Shown here: piece by piece, positions 9,670-18,325 of the stretch | Layout: every line of letters begins with the position of its first letter | How positions within the stretch are numbered: position 1 is the stretch's first letter | Assembly (NCBI RefSeq): GCF_011758765.1 | Contig: NZ_JAANOU010000001.1 | Span: forward strand, 372,001-436,000 | Reading direction: 5' to 3' | Length of the DNA: 64,000 nt | Source: Amycolatopsis viridis | GTDB lineage: Bacteria; Actinomycetota; Actinomycetes; Mycobacteriales; Pseudonocardiaceae | Notes under the pieces: generated by a model | What the model was told of the DNA's origin: nothing | Database searches by the model: none | Seen by the model: the letters and a program-made list of their open reading frames with translations, nothing else | Translations under genes and position numbers: made by a program

Positions 9670-9810
9670 CCTCAGCATGGCACACCTGGTGGCCGAGCTC
9701 ACTCCCCCGAGCGGTGCGACCGGTTCAGCGGACCGCCCGCCCGGAGTGATCTTGGCGGCGGCGATCCGGCGGTCCTACGCTGAACCCGACCGAAGGCGGA
9801 GGAGTCAACC

Positions 9811-10449
9811 ATGCGAGTAGTCCATTTCGGACACGCCTGTGTCCTGCTGGAGACGGGCAACGCGCGGATCCTGCTCGATCCCGGCGCGTTCTCGGAAGGT
9901 TTCGAGGGCGAGCGTGAGCTGGACGCGGTCCTGATCACCCACCAGCACTTCGACCACATCGACAGCGAGAAGCTGCCCAAGCTGCTCGAGGCCAACCCGG
10001 GCGCGAAACTGGTCGTCGACCGGGGCACGGAAGAGACCGTGCGCAAGCTCGGACTCGAGTACCAGGTCGTCAACCCGGGCGATGCGCTCGAGATCGGCGG
10101 CGCCGCGATCAACGTCGTCGGCGGGCAGCACGCCGTCATCCACGCCGACATCCCGGTCATCCCGAACGTCGGCTACCTCGTCGACCACGGCGCCTTCTAC
10201 CACCCGGGCGACTCGTTCTTCGTGCCCGAGCAGCAGGTCGACGTGCTCGGCCTGCCCACCGGGGCGCCGTGGCTCAAGGCTGGGGAGGCGGTGGACTACC
10301 TGCGTGCCGTCGCGCCGCGGGTCGCCGTGCCGATCCACGAGGCGGTGCTCGCGAACCCGGCGATGCACTACGGCCTGTTCACCAACCTGGCGCCGGAGGG
10401 CACCGAGGTGCGCGTGGCGGCGCGCGGCGAGGACGTCAAGCTCCGGTAG
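9811..10449 (+). CDS. Metallo-beta-lactamase-fold hydrolase (UPF0173-like)
   Basis: This 212-residue protein begins MRVVHFGHACVLLE and carries the metal-binding HQHFDHID motif near residue 50, followed by later histidines in GGQHAV and PIHEAV. It is a compact metallo-beta-lactamase fold of the UPF0173 / ascorbate-6-phosphate-lactonase-like group, likely binding two zinc or manganese ions in the cytoplasm. The substrate is unknown. A strong Shine-Dalgarno (GGAGGAG) precedes ATG 9811. Its last 82 bp overlap the convergent DUF2334 gene. Confidence 0.85.
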   Translation: MRVVHFGHACVLLETGNARILLDPGAFSEGFEGERELDAVLITHQHFDHIDSEKLPKLLEANPGAKLVVDRGTEETVRKLGLEYQVVNPGDALEIGGAAINVVGGQHAVIHADIPVIPNVGYLVDHGAFYHPGDSFFVPEQQVDVLGLPTGAPWLKAGEAVDYLRAVAPRVAVPIHEAVLANPAMHYGLFTNLAPEGTEVRVAARGEDVKLR

Positions 10450-11114
10450 GTCGTGCCGAAGGCGCGGTTCTCCAGCGCGACGTCGACCGCGTCGAGGAAC
10501 GCGTGCCGGAGACCGGGCCGGGCCAGGTCGGCCGCGTCGATGCCGAGCCGCACGAGACCGCCACGCCGGGCGGCCCGCGCCGAGGCCAGCACGAGCGCGA
10601 ACGCCCGCACGGTCTCGGTGCGATGGTGGTGCGCGGCGAAGCTGTGCACCCGCGACCGGTGGACGGTGCGGGTGCGCAGGTCGTGCACCGCGGCGAGGTC
10701 GGCGCACAGCGCGAAGTGCTCGGCGGCCGCGGCGAGCGTGCCCGGTGAGGCGAGCCACCGCGGCGGGGCGAACCCGTCCGCGGCCAGGCCCAGCTCCTCC
10801 AGTGCGGCCTTGGCGGCGATCATCCGCAGCCGCGCCTCGTGCGCGGGCAGGCCGGCGAACTCGGCCTTCCGGTGCAGGGTGACGACGCGGTGGCTGGGTG
10901 GGATGCGGTGGTCGTAGCCGTGCAGCAGGAGACCGTCACCGCGGCCGGCGCGGTCCCGCACCCAGGCGGTGACGGCCGGGCTGCGTCCCGTGCCCGGCGC
11001 GACGAGGAGGGACAGGGGGACGGTGCGGCGGTCCAGCTCCGCGGCGAGTTCGGCGCAGCGGTGCAGCGTCCGCGGACCGATGCCGGACAGCGAGACCAGC
11101 AGACGGGCGTCCAT
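10368..11114 (-). CDS. DUF2334-type polysaccharide-deacetylase-like protein
   Basis: This 248-residue protein opens with a hydrophobic strand (ARLLVSLSGI) and contains LLHGYDHR, typical of the DUF2334 branch of the NodB/polysaccharide deacetylase superfamily. No signal peptide is visible, so it is probably cytoplasmic. Its C-terminal 27 codons overlap the convergent hydrolase gene; either protein may tolerate truncation there. The substrate is unknown. Confidence 0.75.
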   Translation of the reverse strand: MDARLLVSLSGIGPRTLHRCAELAAELDRRTVPLSLLVAPGTGRSPAVTAWVRDRAGRGDGLLLHGYDHRIPPSHRVVTLHRKAEFAGLPAHEARLRMIAAKAALEELGLAADGFAPPRWLASPGTLAAAAEHFALCADLAAVHDLRTRTVHRSRVHSFAAHHHRTETVRAFALVLASARAARRGGLVRLGIDAADLARPGLRHAFLDAVDVALENRAFGTTYRSLTSSPRAATRTSVPSGARLVNRP

Positions 11115-11211
11115 GGCACCCAGCGGACCAGATCGTCATGACCAGGCTCTTACCCGCGGGTGACGGCAACCATGACGGGAGCTGACAGGGTTCACCGCCA
11201 CGCTCGGAGGC

Positions 11212-12129
11212 ATGAGCGATGAACTGAGCGGGAAGGTCGCCCTCGTCGCGGGCGGCACGCGCGGGGCGAGCCGGGCGATCGCGGTGGAGCTGGGGCGCAG
11301 GGGCGCGTTCGTGTACGTCACGGGGCGGACCTCCGGTGCGCACCGGTCCGAGGTGAACCGGCCGGAAACGATCGAGGGCACGCTGGAGCGGATCACCGCC
11401 GCGGGCGGCACGGGGGCGGCGATCCGGGTGGACCACCTCGACCCGGAGCAGGTGGCGGCGCTGGCCGAGCGGATCGACCGCGAGCAGGGGCGGCTGGACA
11501 TCCTCGTGGACGGCGTCTGGGGCGGCGACGAGTACATCGGCTGGGGCAAGGCGGTGTGGGAGCTGCCGCTGGAGCACGCGCTGCGGTCGGTCCGCCTGGG
11601 GATCGACGCGCACCTCGTGACCAGCCACTTCCTGTTTCCGCTGGTCATCCGCCATCGCGGGGGGCTGGTCGTGGAGATGACCGACGGGACCGAGGAGTAC
11701 AACCGGAAGTTCCGCGAGGGCACGTCGATCGGCTTCTACGTGGCGAAGGCGGCCTCGCACAGCATCGTCAAGGCCGAGGCGCACGACCTCGCCCCGCACG
11801 GCGGGACGGCCGTGGCGCTGACGCCGGGGTGGTTGCGGTCCGAGGCGATGCTGGAGCACTACGGCGTGACCGCGGAGACCTGGCGGGACGCGCTGGAGAA
11901 GGAGCCGCACTTCGCCATCTCGGAGTCGCCGGTGTTCGTCGGGAGCGCCGTGGCCGCGCTGGCCGCCGATCCTGATCACGCGCGGTTCTCCGGGCAGACG
12001 CTGAACAGCGGGCAGCTGGCCAGGATCTACGAGTTCGACGACGTGGACGGCAGCCGCCCGGACGCGTGGCGCTACATCGACGAGGTGGTCGAGCCCGGCA
12101 AGCCCGCGGACGTGACCGGCTACCGGTGA
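11212..12129 (+). CDS. Short-chain dehydrogenase/reductase
   Basis: This 305-residue SDR has the nucleotide-binding segment GGTRGASRAI near the N-terminus (the third glycine of TGxxxGxG is replaced by serine) and the catalytic pair in GFYVAKAAS (YxxxK). Length and the DGVWGG loop match an actinobacterial SDR group often encoded next to YafY-type WYL regulators, as here: the convergent WYL gene overlaps its end by 10 bp. GGAGG lies just upstream of ATG 11212. The substrate is unknown; the adjacent WYL protein may control it. Confidence 0.88.
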   Translation: MSDELSGKVALVAGGTRGASRAIAVELGRRGAFVYVTGRTSGAHRSEVNRPETIEGTLERITAAGGTGAAIRVDHLDPEQVAALAERIDREQGRLDILVDGVWGGDEYIGWGKAVWELPLEHALRSVRLGIDAHLVTSHFLFPLVIRHRGGLVVEMTDGTEEYNRKFREGTSIGFYVAKAASHSIVKAEAHDLAPHGGTAVALTPGWLRSEAMLEHYGVTAETWRDALEKEPHFAISESPVFVGSAVAALAADPDHARFSGQTLNSGQLARIYEFDDVDGSRPDAWRYIDEVVEPGKPADVTGYR

Positions 12130-13085
12130 CGGTCGGCCATCCGCCGTGCCGCGTCCGCGAACGCGGCGCGCACGGCGGGTGGCTCCACGACCTCCACGTG
12201 CACACCGAGCCCGAGCAGCATGCTCGCCGCGATGTCGGGTTGTTCGAGGCCGAGCTCGACCTCCACCCAGCCGTCGTCGTCCGGCGGGCCGGCGGCGTCG
12301 AGCGCGGCGAGCGCCAGGTCGGAGTCCACGACCTGGGGCAGCATCCGCACCCCCCACCTGCTCAGGCGCAGCCGCACCGGGTGCCGGTGCACCGAGCGTT
12401 CGAACTGCGCCGAGGACTTCTGCCACCAGCCCGCCAGGTCGAAGCCGGTGGGCCGGTCGAACCGGTCGTCGAGCAGTTCGACGGTGCTGATCTTGCTGAC
12501 GCGGTAGGTCCGGGTGGCCTCCCCGGCCCGCGCCACCAGGTACCAGACCCCCGCCTTGAGGACCAGGCCCAGCGGTTCGAGGACGCGCTCGACGAGGTCG
12601 TCACCGCGGCGGTAGGTGATGCCGGCGCGGCGCTGCTCCCACACCGCGCGAGCGATGTCGGCGAGGTGCTCGGCGTCCTCCTCCGAGCGGAACCAGCCGG
12701 GCGCGTCCAGGTGGAACCGCTGGGCGAGGTGCTGGGCCTGCTCCCGCAGCGGGGCGGGCAGGGTCGCGGACACCTTGGCGTGCGCCGCGGAGACCGCCGT
12801 GCCGAGACCCAGTTCGGCGAGCGCGCGCGGCACGCCCATCGCGAAGATCGCCACCGCTTCCCGGGAGGTCAGACCGTCCAGCCGGGTGCGCCAGCCCTCG
12901 ACGAGGCGGACCCCGCCGTACCGGCCCGTCTCCGTCCACAGTGGAACACCGGCGGCCTGCAGCGCGGCGATGTCGCGGTGCATGGTCCGCTCCGACACGC
13001 CCAGCGCGTCGGCCAGCTCCCCCACGGTCGCGCTGCGCCTGCTCTGCAGGGTGAACAGCAGGGCCACCAGACGTTCCGCGCGCAT
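12120..13085 (-). CDS. WYL-domain (YafY-type) transcriptional regulator
   Basis: This 321-residue regulator has an N-terminal winged helix-turn-helix (ATVGELADALGVSERTMHRDI, about residues 19-39), a linker, and a WYL domain with the tryptophan-tyrosine signature in GVWYLVARAG and RTYRVSKI. WYL domains sense ligands, and in this subfamily they usually control adjacent oxidoreductases. It is convergent with, and overlaps, the SDR gene at 11212. It resembles the second WYL regulator at 49543 in domain order and length. Confidence 0.9.
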   Translation of the reverse strand: MRAERLVALLFTLQSRRSATVGELADALGVSERTMHRDIAALQAAGVPLWTETGRYGGVRLVEGWRTRLDGLTSREAVAIFAMGVPRALAELGLGTAVSAAHAKVSATLPAPLREQAQHLAQRFHLDAPGWFRSEEDAEHLADIARAVWEQRRAGITYRRGDDLVERVLEPLGLVLKAGVWYLVARAGEATRTYRVSKISTVELLDDRFDRPTGFDLAGWWQKSSAQFERSVHRHPVRLRLSRWGVRMLPQVVDSDLALAALDAAGPPDDDGWVEVELGLEQPDIAASMLLGLGVHVEVVEPPAVRAAFADAARRMADRHR

Positions 13086-13171
13086 GACTCCGATGATGCC
13101 CGAGCCGGGCGTGCACCCTTTCGCGATCCCGCGTGCTCTTGTGGGTGGTGACGTCAGGAGGGAGCAGTGGG

Positions 13172-13380
13172 ATGGTGGCCGACCGCGGTTGGGCGAGCGA
13201 GCAGTTGATCAGGGCCGCGCAGGACGGGGACCTCGAATCGATCACCGCGGTGGTGCACGGGGCCGATTCGCACGTGCGGCGCTTCGCCGCACGTCTGTGC
13301 GCCACGCCGCTGGCGTGCTGGATGTTCCGGATCGTCTCGAACGAGTGCCTGCGGCGCCTGCGGCGGCCGGCCCGGCGACC
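13172..13380 (+). pseudogene. ECF sigma factor remnant with internal deletion and lost 3' half
   Basis: A good ribosome-binding site (AGGAGGGA at 13156) precedes ATG 13172. The reading SEQLIRAAQDGDLESITAVV followed by FAARLCAT is the N-terminal start of region 2 in an ECF sigma factor. The expected acidic DAEDAAQEA stretch is missing and the reading jumps directly to LACWMFRIVSNECLRRLRR, the end of region 2. Region 4 is absent because the frame runs into the 3' end of convergent purB. I infer a pseudogene left by an in-frame internal deletion plus 3' loss. The identification rests on recognising the flanking segments. Confidence 0.65.
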
Positions 13381-13382
13381 GG

Positions 13383-14807
13383 TCAGAGGATCGGCTGCGG
13401 AACGTACTTCGACGCCTCCGGGAAGCGCTCCAGCACGTCCTCCACCCGCTGCACCACCGCCGCGACCTGGGCGGGTGCCACTCCGGTGAACGAAATCCGG
13501 TCAGCCAGCAAGCCGTCCAGGGCGGCCCGGTCCAGCGGCAACCGCTCGTCGGCGGCGAGCCGGTCCAGCAGGTCGTTCCCGGCGCCCTTTTCCCGCATCG
13601 CCAGCGCCACCCCGACCGCGTGCTCCTTGATCGCCTCGTGCGCGGTCTCCCGGCCCACGCCGCCGCGCACCGACGCCATCAGCACCTTCGTCGTGGCCAG
13701 GAACGGCAGGTACCGCTCCAGCTCGCGAGCCACCACGGCCGGGAACGCACCGAACTCGTCGAGCACCGTGAGGAACGTCTCCAGCAAGCCGTCCAGCGCG
13801 AAGAACGCGTCCGGCAGCGCGACCCGGCGCACCACCGAATCCGACACGTCCCCCTCGTTCCACTGGTCGCCGGCCAGCTCGCCGGTCATCGATGCGTACC
13901 CGCGCAGCACCACGGCCAGCCCGTTCACCCGCTCGCACGACCGCGTGTTCATCTTGTGCGGCATCGCCGACGAACCGACCTGACCCGGTTGGAAGCCCTC
14001 GGTCACCAGCTCGTGCCCGGCCATCAGCCGGATCGTCTTCGCCAGGCTCGACGGCGCCGCCGCCAGCTGCACCAGCGCGGACAGCACGTCGAAGTCCAGC
14101 GACCGCGGGTACACCTGCCCGACGCTGGTGAACGTGCGCGCGAACCCGAGGTGGCCGGCGATCCGCCGCTCCAGCTCGGCCAGCGTCTCCGCGGACCCCA
14201 GCAGGTCCAGCATGTCCTGCGCCGTGCCCACCGGGCCCTTGATGCCGCGCAACGGGTACCGGCCGATCAGGTCGTCCAGCCGGTCGAACGCCACCAGCAG
14301 CTCGTCGGCCGCGGTCGCGAACCGCTTGCCCAGCGTCGTCGCCTGCGCGGCCACGTTGTGCGACCGCCCGGCCATCACCAGCTCGGCGTGCTCCACCGCG
14401 AGCGCGGCTAGCCGCGCCAGCACCGCCGCCACCCGCGAGCGGATCAGCTCCAGCGACCGGCGGATCTGCAATTGCTCGACGTTCTCGGTCAGGTCCCGCG
14501 AAGTCATGCCCTTGTGCACGTGCTCGTGCCCGGCGAGCGCGTTGAACTCCTCGATGCGCGCCTTCACGTCGTGCCGGGTGACCCGCTCCCGCTCGGCGAT
14601 GCTGCCCAGGTCGACCTGGTCCAGCACCCGCTCGTAGTCCTCGACGACCCCGTCCGGCACCTCGACACCCAGCTCCCGCTGGGCGCGCAGCACGGCGATC
14701 CACAGCTCGCGCTCGAGCTTCACCTTGTTCTCCGGCGACCACAGGGTGACCAGCTCGGGCGACGCGTAGCGGCCGGCGAGGACGTTCGGGATCTGCGGTT
14801 TCGTCAC
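13383..14807 (-). CDS. purB: Adenylosuccinate lyase
   Basis: PurB cleaves SAICAR to AICAR and adenylosuccinate to AMP, releasing fumarate in both. The 474-residue protein carries the fumarase/aspartase-superfamily signature GSSAMPHKMN with the catalytic serine loop, and HVHKGMTSRDLTEN earlier. Its start ATG overlaps the TetR-family gene stop by four bases (14804-14807), so the two are translationally coupled. purC, often near purB in actinomycetes, is not in the window. Confidence 0.96.
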   Translation of the reverse strand: MTKPQIPNVLAGRYASPELVTLWSPENKVKLERELWIAVLRAQRELGVEVPDGVVEDYERVLDQVDLGSIAERERVTRHDVKARIEEFNALAGHEHVHKGMTSRDLTENVEQLQIRRSLELIRSRVAAVLARLAALAVEHAELVMAGRSHNVAAQATTLGKRFATAADELLVAFDRLDDLIGRYPLRGIKGPVGTAQDMLDLLGSAETLAELERRIAGHLGFARTFTSVGQVYPRSLDFDVLSALVQLAAAPSSLAKTIRLMAGHELVTEGFQPGQVGSSAMPHKMNTRSCERVNGLAVVLRGYASMTGELAGDQWNEGDVSDSVVRRVALPDAFFALDGLLETFLTVLDEFGAFPAVVARELERYLPFLATTKVLMASVRGGVGRETAHEAIKEHAVGVALAMREKGAGNDLLDRLAADERLPLDRAALDGLLADRISFTGVAPAQVAAVVQRVEDVLERFPEASKYVPQPIL

Positions 14808-15394
14808 GACCCAAGCTTAGAGAGCGCCCGCGCCAGCCTCGCCCGCGCCACCGCCCGTGGATCCGGATCGACCTCGATCAAGGCGTTGACCACGGCACCG
14901 TCGACGATCACGATCAGCTCGTCCAGCATGTCCGGCTCGACGACCAGCCCGGACCGGGCGAAGATCTCGGTCAGCAGCTCCCGCAGCTCGGCGCCGAGCG
15001 CCCGCATCAACGGCCGCAGGTACGGCCGCCGCCCGGTGGCCACCAGCCGCTCGTAGCGCAGCAGCACCGCCTCGTACCCCGGGTCCTCGCCGAGCAGCTG
15101 GTCCAGGACCAGTTCCACGACGCTGTCCACGCCCCGCGGTTCGGCGGGCAGCTCGTCCAGCTGGGCCCGGCCCTTCGCCAGCTCGGAACGGCCGTGGTGC
15201 TCGGCGGCGGCACTGATGAGGTCGTCGAGCGAGTCGAAGTAGTACGTCGTGGACGCCAGGGGCAGACCGGCCCGTTCGGCGACCGCACGGTGCCGGATCG
15301 CGTCGAAACCGCCCTCGACCAGCAGCGCGGCCGCGGCCTCGACCAGCGCCGCCCGCCTGCGCTCACCCTTCGGTGTGCTCGCCCCGGACGTCAT
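14804..15394 (-). CDS. TetR-family transcriptional regulator coupled to purB
   Basis: This 196-residue protein has an N-terminal TetR helix-turn-helix (about residues 15-60: ALVEAAAALLVEGGFDAIRH, then LASTTYYYFD-like residues ending TTYYFDSLDD) and an all-helical ligand domain. The stop overlaps the purB start, so purB is probably expressed from this gene's transcript. Whether it regulates purB, itself or other genes cannot be told from sequence. A 0.1-kb stretch upstream leads into the sigma-factor operon. Confidence 0.9.
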   Translation of the reverse strand: MTSGASTPKGERRRAALVEAAAALLVEGGFDAIRHRAVAERAGLPLASTTYYFDSLDDLISAAAEHHGRSELAKGRAQLDELPAEPRGVDSVVELVLDQLLGEDPGYEAVLLRYERLVATGRRPYLRPLMRALGAELRELLTEIFARSGLVVEPDMLDELIVIVDGAVVNALIEVDPDPRAVARARLARALSKLGS

Positions 15395-15412
15395 GGCCGC
15401 CCATCTAACCAG

Positions 15413-16099
15413 CTAGAAGCGCGACGCGAGCGCGGTGGCGATCCGCGCCACATCGGTTGCCGGCGGCGCGGCGCTGCCCGGCGCCGGCGTGCTCAGCACG
15501 ATCAACGTCCCGCCGTGCGCGGTCGCCCGCTCGTCCGCCACCGCCCCGCCGGTGAGCTCCGGGAGCTGCACGCTCGCGCCCGGCGGCAGCACCGTGGCCG
15601 ACACCGTCCCGGTCCGGCCGTCGATCGCGACGCCGTAGCTCACCGAGCGCGACCCCGGCGTGCAGACGTCCCCGGGGCGCGGCCCGGTGACGCCGGTGGC
15701 CGGGAGCTCGCCAGCGAGGGCGGTGGCGAGCTCCCGGTCCACCTTGTCGCACCCGGAGGTGCCCTCGGCCCGCGGGCCGTTCTCCCCGGCGGTCCCCTCT
15801 CGTCCCTGCATGGCGGAGGGGCCGGGAAGGCTGGAAGCGGACGGGAGACGCAACGGGGTGTTCACCGGTTGCTCCGGGCCCGCGACATGATCCGATTGAG
15901 TGGATCTAGGGGGGACGAAACCGGCAATACCGGCACCGAGCAGGGCGAACACCACGCACAGTGATGCCACCGCGATCGTCGTCCGGCGCCGCGCGGCGGC
16001 CCGGGCGGACGCCTCCCGCACGTCCCGCACGTCGAAGCGCGCCGGGGGCGGCTCGCCCGGCGCGGCGCGGAACAACTCCCTCAGCTGGTGCTCATCCAC
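15413..16099 (-). CDS. Membrane-anchored probable anti-sigma factor
   Basis: Starting at GTG 16099 gives 228 residues, overlapping the sigma gene stop by 8 bp. An upstream reading to 16147 adds 16 arginine-rich residues and is less likely. The layout is a short cytoplasmic segment (about 45 residues), one transmembrane helix (TTIAVASLCVVFALLGAGIA, about residues 42-62) and a Pro/Gly-rich extracytoplasmic domain. This arrangement, translationally coupled behind an ECF sigma gene, is typical of its membrane partner, although no ZAS zinc motif is visible. The sensed signal is unknown. Confidence 0.65.
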   Translation of the reverse strand: MDEHQLRELFRAAPGEPPPARFDVRDVREASARAAARRRTTIAVASLCVVFALLGAGIAGFVPPRSTQSDHVAGPEQPVNTPLRLPSASSLPGPSAMQGREGTAGENGPRAEGTSGCDKVDRELATALAGELPATGVTGPRPGDVCTPGSRSVSYGVAIDGRTGTVSATVLPPGASVQLPELTGGAVADERATAHGGTLIVLSTPAPGSAAPPATDVARIATALASRF

Positions 16100-16610
16100 C
16101 GGCCTCCACCTCCTCGCCCAGCGCCTCCCGCAGTCGCGCCAGCCCACGGGCCGTCTGGCTCTTCACGTTGCCCTCGCTGCAGCCCAGCACCGCCGCGACA
16201 CCGGCCACGTCCAGGCCCTCGAAGTACCGCAGCACCAGCACCGCCCGCTGTTTCGGCGGCACCTCGCGCAGCCCGGCCAGCAGGTCCGCGCGCGTGACGA
16301 CCTGCTCGTCGAGCCGGGCACCGGCGGATTCGGGCTCGGGCAGCCGCTCCACCTGCCGTTCCCGGCGCCAGGGCCGCCGCGACTCGTCGATGGCCGCGCG
16401 GACCAGCGTCCGCCGCAGGTAGGCGTCGGTCGCGGCGCGGTCCCGGATGTGGTTCCACTTCCGGTGCAGCGCCACGAACGCCGTCTGCGCGAGGTCGTCC
16501 GCCCGGTGCCAGTCCCCGCAGAGCAGGTACGCCGCCCGGCGCACGGCGTCACGCCGGGCCGCGAAGTACTCCGTGAAGTCCTGTTCGGGGTCGTGCACGC
16601 CCTCGTCCAC
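16092..16610 (-). CDS. SigE-family ECF RNA polymerase sigma factor
   Basis: This 172-residue ECF sigma factor has region 2 (FAARRDAVRRAAYLLCGDWH through DLAQTAFVALHRKW) and region 4 (VPPKQRAVLVLRYFEGLDVA, then the recognition helix EGNVKSQTARGLARLR). It directs transcription of a small stress or envelope regulon, probably under control of the coupled membrane protein encoded downstream. A candidate ECF promoter (TGCAACC, 17 bp, CGTCT) lies 36-64 bp upstream of the start, suggesting autoregulation. Confidence 0.92.
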   Translation of the reverse strand: MDEGVHDPEQDFTEYFAARRDAVRRAAYLLCGDWHRADDLAQTAFVALHRKWNHIRDRAATDAYLRRTLVRAAIDESRRPWRRERQVERLPEPESAGARLDEQVVTRADLLAGLREVPPKQRAVLVLRYFEGLDVAGVAAVLGCSEGNVKSQTARGLARLREALGEEVEAGG

Positions 16611-16645
16611 GCGTCCAGGCTCTCCGCTCGTCGGTCCCGGCGTAA

Positions 16646-16674
16646 AGACGGAACCGCCCGGACGGTGGGTTGCA
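16646..16674 (-). promoter_or_regulatory. Candidate ECF-type autoregulatory promoter
   Basis: On the minus strand TGCAACC (16674-16668) and CGTCT (16650-16646) are separated by 17 bp. The AAC and CGTC elements match the general ECF promoter pattern. The predicted start gives a leader of about 27 nt before the sigma gene ATG at 16610. Confidence 0.45.
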
Positions 16675-16715
16675 CCTTCTTGAAGATCATCTAAATGGTG
16701 TGATGTGATCTGACT

Positions 16716-17750
16716 GTGACCTCAGAAGCCACTCCATTGATCGACTTCCGCTCTGACACCGTCACTCGTCCGGACGACGAGATGCGCAGAGCGATGGCGG
16801 CCGCTGAGGTCGGTGACAACGTGATCGACGTGGACCCGACGGTCCGGGAGCTGGAGGAGCGGGCGGCTGCGGTCCTCGGCATGCCGGCCGCGCTCTGGAC
16901 CCCCAGCGGCACGATGGCCAACCTCGTCGCGCTGTCGGTCCACCTCGAGCGCGGCGACCGGTTCCTCGCGCCGAAGAACGCGCACGTGCTGACCAACGAG
17001 CTGGGCTCGGCGGCCTGGCTGGCCGGAGGCATGCCCGAGGCGCTGGAACACGACGGCGGTCCGGGCCGCCCGAAGCCGGAGACGGTCGCGGCGGCCACCG
17101 GTCCCCGTGGCGGCCCCTACTACACGCTGCGCACCACGCTCCTGTGCCTGGAGAACACCCACAACGCGGCCGGCGGCGCGGTCATCCCGCCGCACGAGCA
17201 CGCGCAGTTGCTGTCCACCGCCCGGCAGGCCGGCCTGCGGGTCCACCTCGACGGCGCCCGCATCTGGCACGCCGCCGTCGCGCTCGGCCTGCCGCCCGCC
17301 GCGCTGACCGTGGGCGTGGACAGCGTGTCCGCCTGTTTCAGCAAGGCCCTCGGCGCGCCGGCCGGGTCCGTCGTCGCGGGCAGCCGCGAGTTCGTCGAGC
17401 GGGCCCGCCGGATGCGGCAGATGCTCGGCGGCGGCATGCGGCAGATCGGGGTGCTCGCCGCGGCCTGCCTGATCGCGCTCGACCGGGTCCCGCTTCTGGC
17501 CGAGGAACACGACAAGGCCCGGCGGCTGGCCCACGGGCTCCGCGAGCTGGGCTGGGAGGCCGAAACCCCGGAGACCAACATCGTCCTGGCCCCGGTCGCC
17601 GACATCGCGGTGACGCTCGCGTCGTTGCAGGCGCAGGGCGTGCTCGCGCTGCCGATGGCCGGCAAGGTGCGGTTCGTGCTGCACCGGGACGTCTCGGCCG
17701 CGGACGTGGACGAGGCGCTGCGCCGCATCAAGGCCGGTGGTCACCCGTGA
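16716..17750 (+). CDS. Low-specificity threonine aldolase (PLP-dependent)
   Basis: This 344-residue fold-type I PLP enzyme cleaves L-threonine or allo-threonine to glycine and acetaldehyde. The N-terminal IDFRSDTVTRPDDEMRRAM is the family opening, and the PLP lysine lies in SACFSKALGAPAGS. GTG 16716 is the start. The stop overlaps the downstream HAD gene (GTGA at 17747-17750), so the two are coupled. It is divergent from the ECF sigma gene over a 105-bp shared promoter region. Confidence 0.9.
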   Translation: MTSEATPLIDFRSDTVTRPDDEMRRAMAAAEVGDNVIDVDPTVRELEERAAAVLGMPAALWTPSGTMANLVALSVHLERGDRFLAPKNAHVLTNELGSAAWLAGGMPEALEHDGGPGRPKPETVAAATGPRGGPYYTLRTTLLCLENTHNAAGGAVIPPHEHAQLLSTARQAGLRVHLDGARIWHAAVALGLPPAALTVGVDSVSACFSKALGAPAGSVVAGSREFVERARRMRQMLGGGMRQIGVLAAACLIALDRVPLLAEEHDKARRLAHGLRELGWEAETPETNIVLAPVADIAVTLASLQAQGVLALPMAGKVRFVLHRDVSAADVDEALRRIKAGGHP

Positions 17751-18325
17751 CCGGATGGGTGGTGTTCGACTACGGCGAGGTGATCTGCGGCCGGACGACC
17801 GCGTTGCCGGACCTGGCGGCCACACTGGGCGTGCCGCTTGCCGACTTCGAGCCGCACTACTGGCGGCTGCGGGACGGCTACGACCGCGGCAGTTCCGATC
17901 TGGAGTACTGGGGCGGGATCGGCGCGGCGCTCGGCGTCGGAGTGGACGAGTCCACCGCGGACACGCTCACCGGCATGGACATCCGCGGCTGGTCGGACGT
18001 CCAGCCGTCGTCCCTGGAGCTGGTGGCCGGGCTGAGCGAGGCCGGTGTGCCGCTGGCGCTGCTGTCGAACGCGCCGTCCTCGTTCGCCCGGTTCGCCGAG
18101 CGGCAGGACTGGATGCGGCACTTCCGGGTGCGCGTGTTCTCCGGCGACGTGGGCGTCGCGAAACCGGACCCGGAGATCTTCGAACTGCTCGTCGCCCGCC
18201 TCGGCGTGCCGGCGGGCGACTGCGTGTTCTTCGACGACCGTCAGTCCAATGTGGATGGAGCTCGAGCCGCGGGCCTGCGCGCGCACCGCTGGGACGGCGC
18301 CGAGGCCGCGCGGGCGGTGCTCTAG
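17747..18325 (+). CDS. HAD-superfamily hydrolase
   Basis: This 192-residue HAD-like phosphatase has motif I VFDYGEVI (nucleophile Asp; position +2 is Gly rather than Asp, as in several IA-type HADs), motif II LLSNAP, the lysine in GVAKPDPEIF, and motif IV FFDDRQSN. A substrate cannot be named. Start GTG 17747 overlaps the threonine aldolase stop, so it belongs to that operon. Its last bases overlap the convergent small membrane gene by four. Confidence 0.85.
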   Translation: MTGWVVFDYGEVICGRTTALPDLAATLGVPLADFEPHYWRLRDGYDRGSSDLEYWGGIGAALGVGVDESTADTLTGMDIRGWSDVQPSSLELVAGLSEAGVPLALLSNAPSSFARFAERQDWMRHFRVRVFSGDVGVAKPDPEIFELLVARLGVPAGDCVFFDDRQSNVDGARAAGLRAHRWDGAEAARAVL

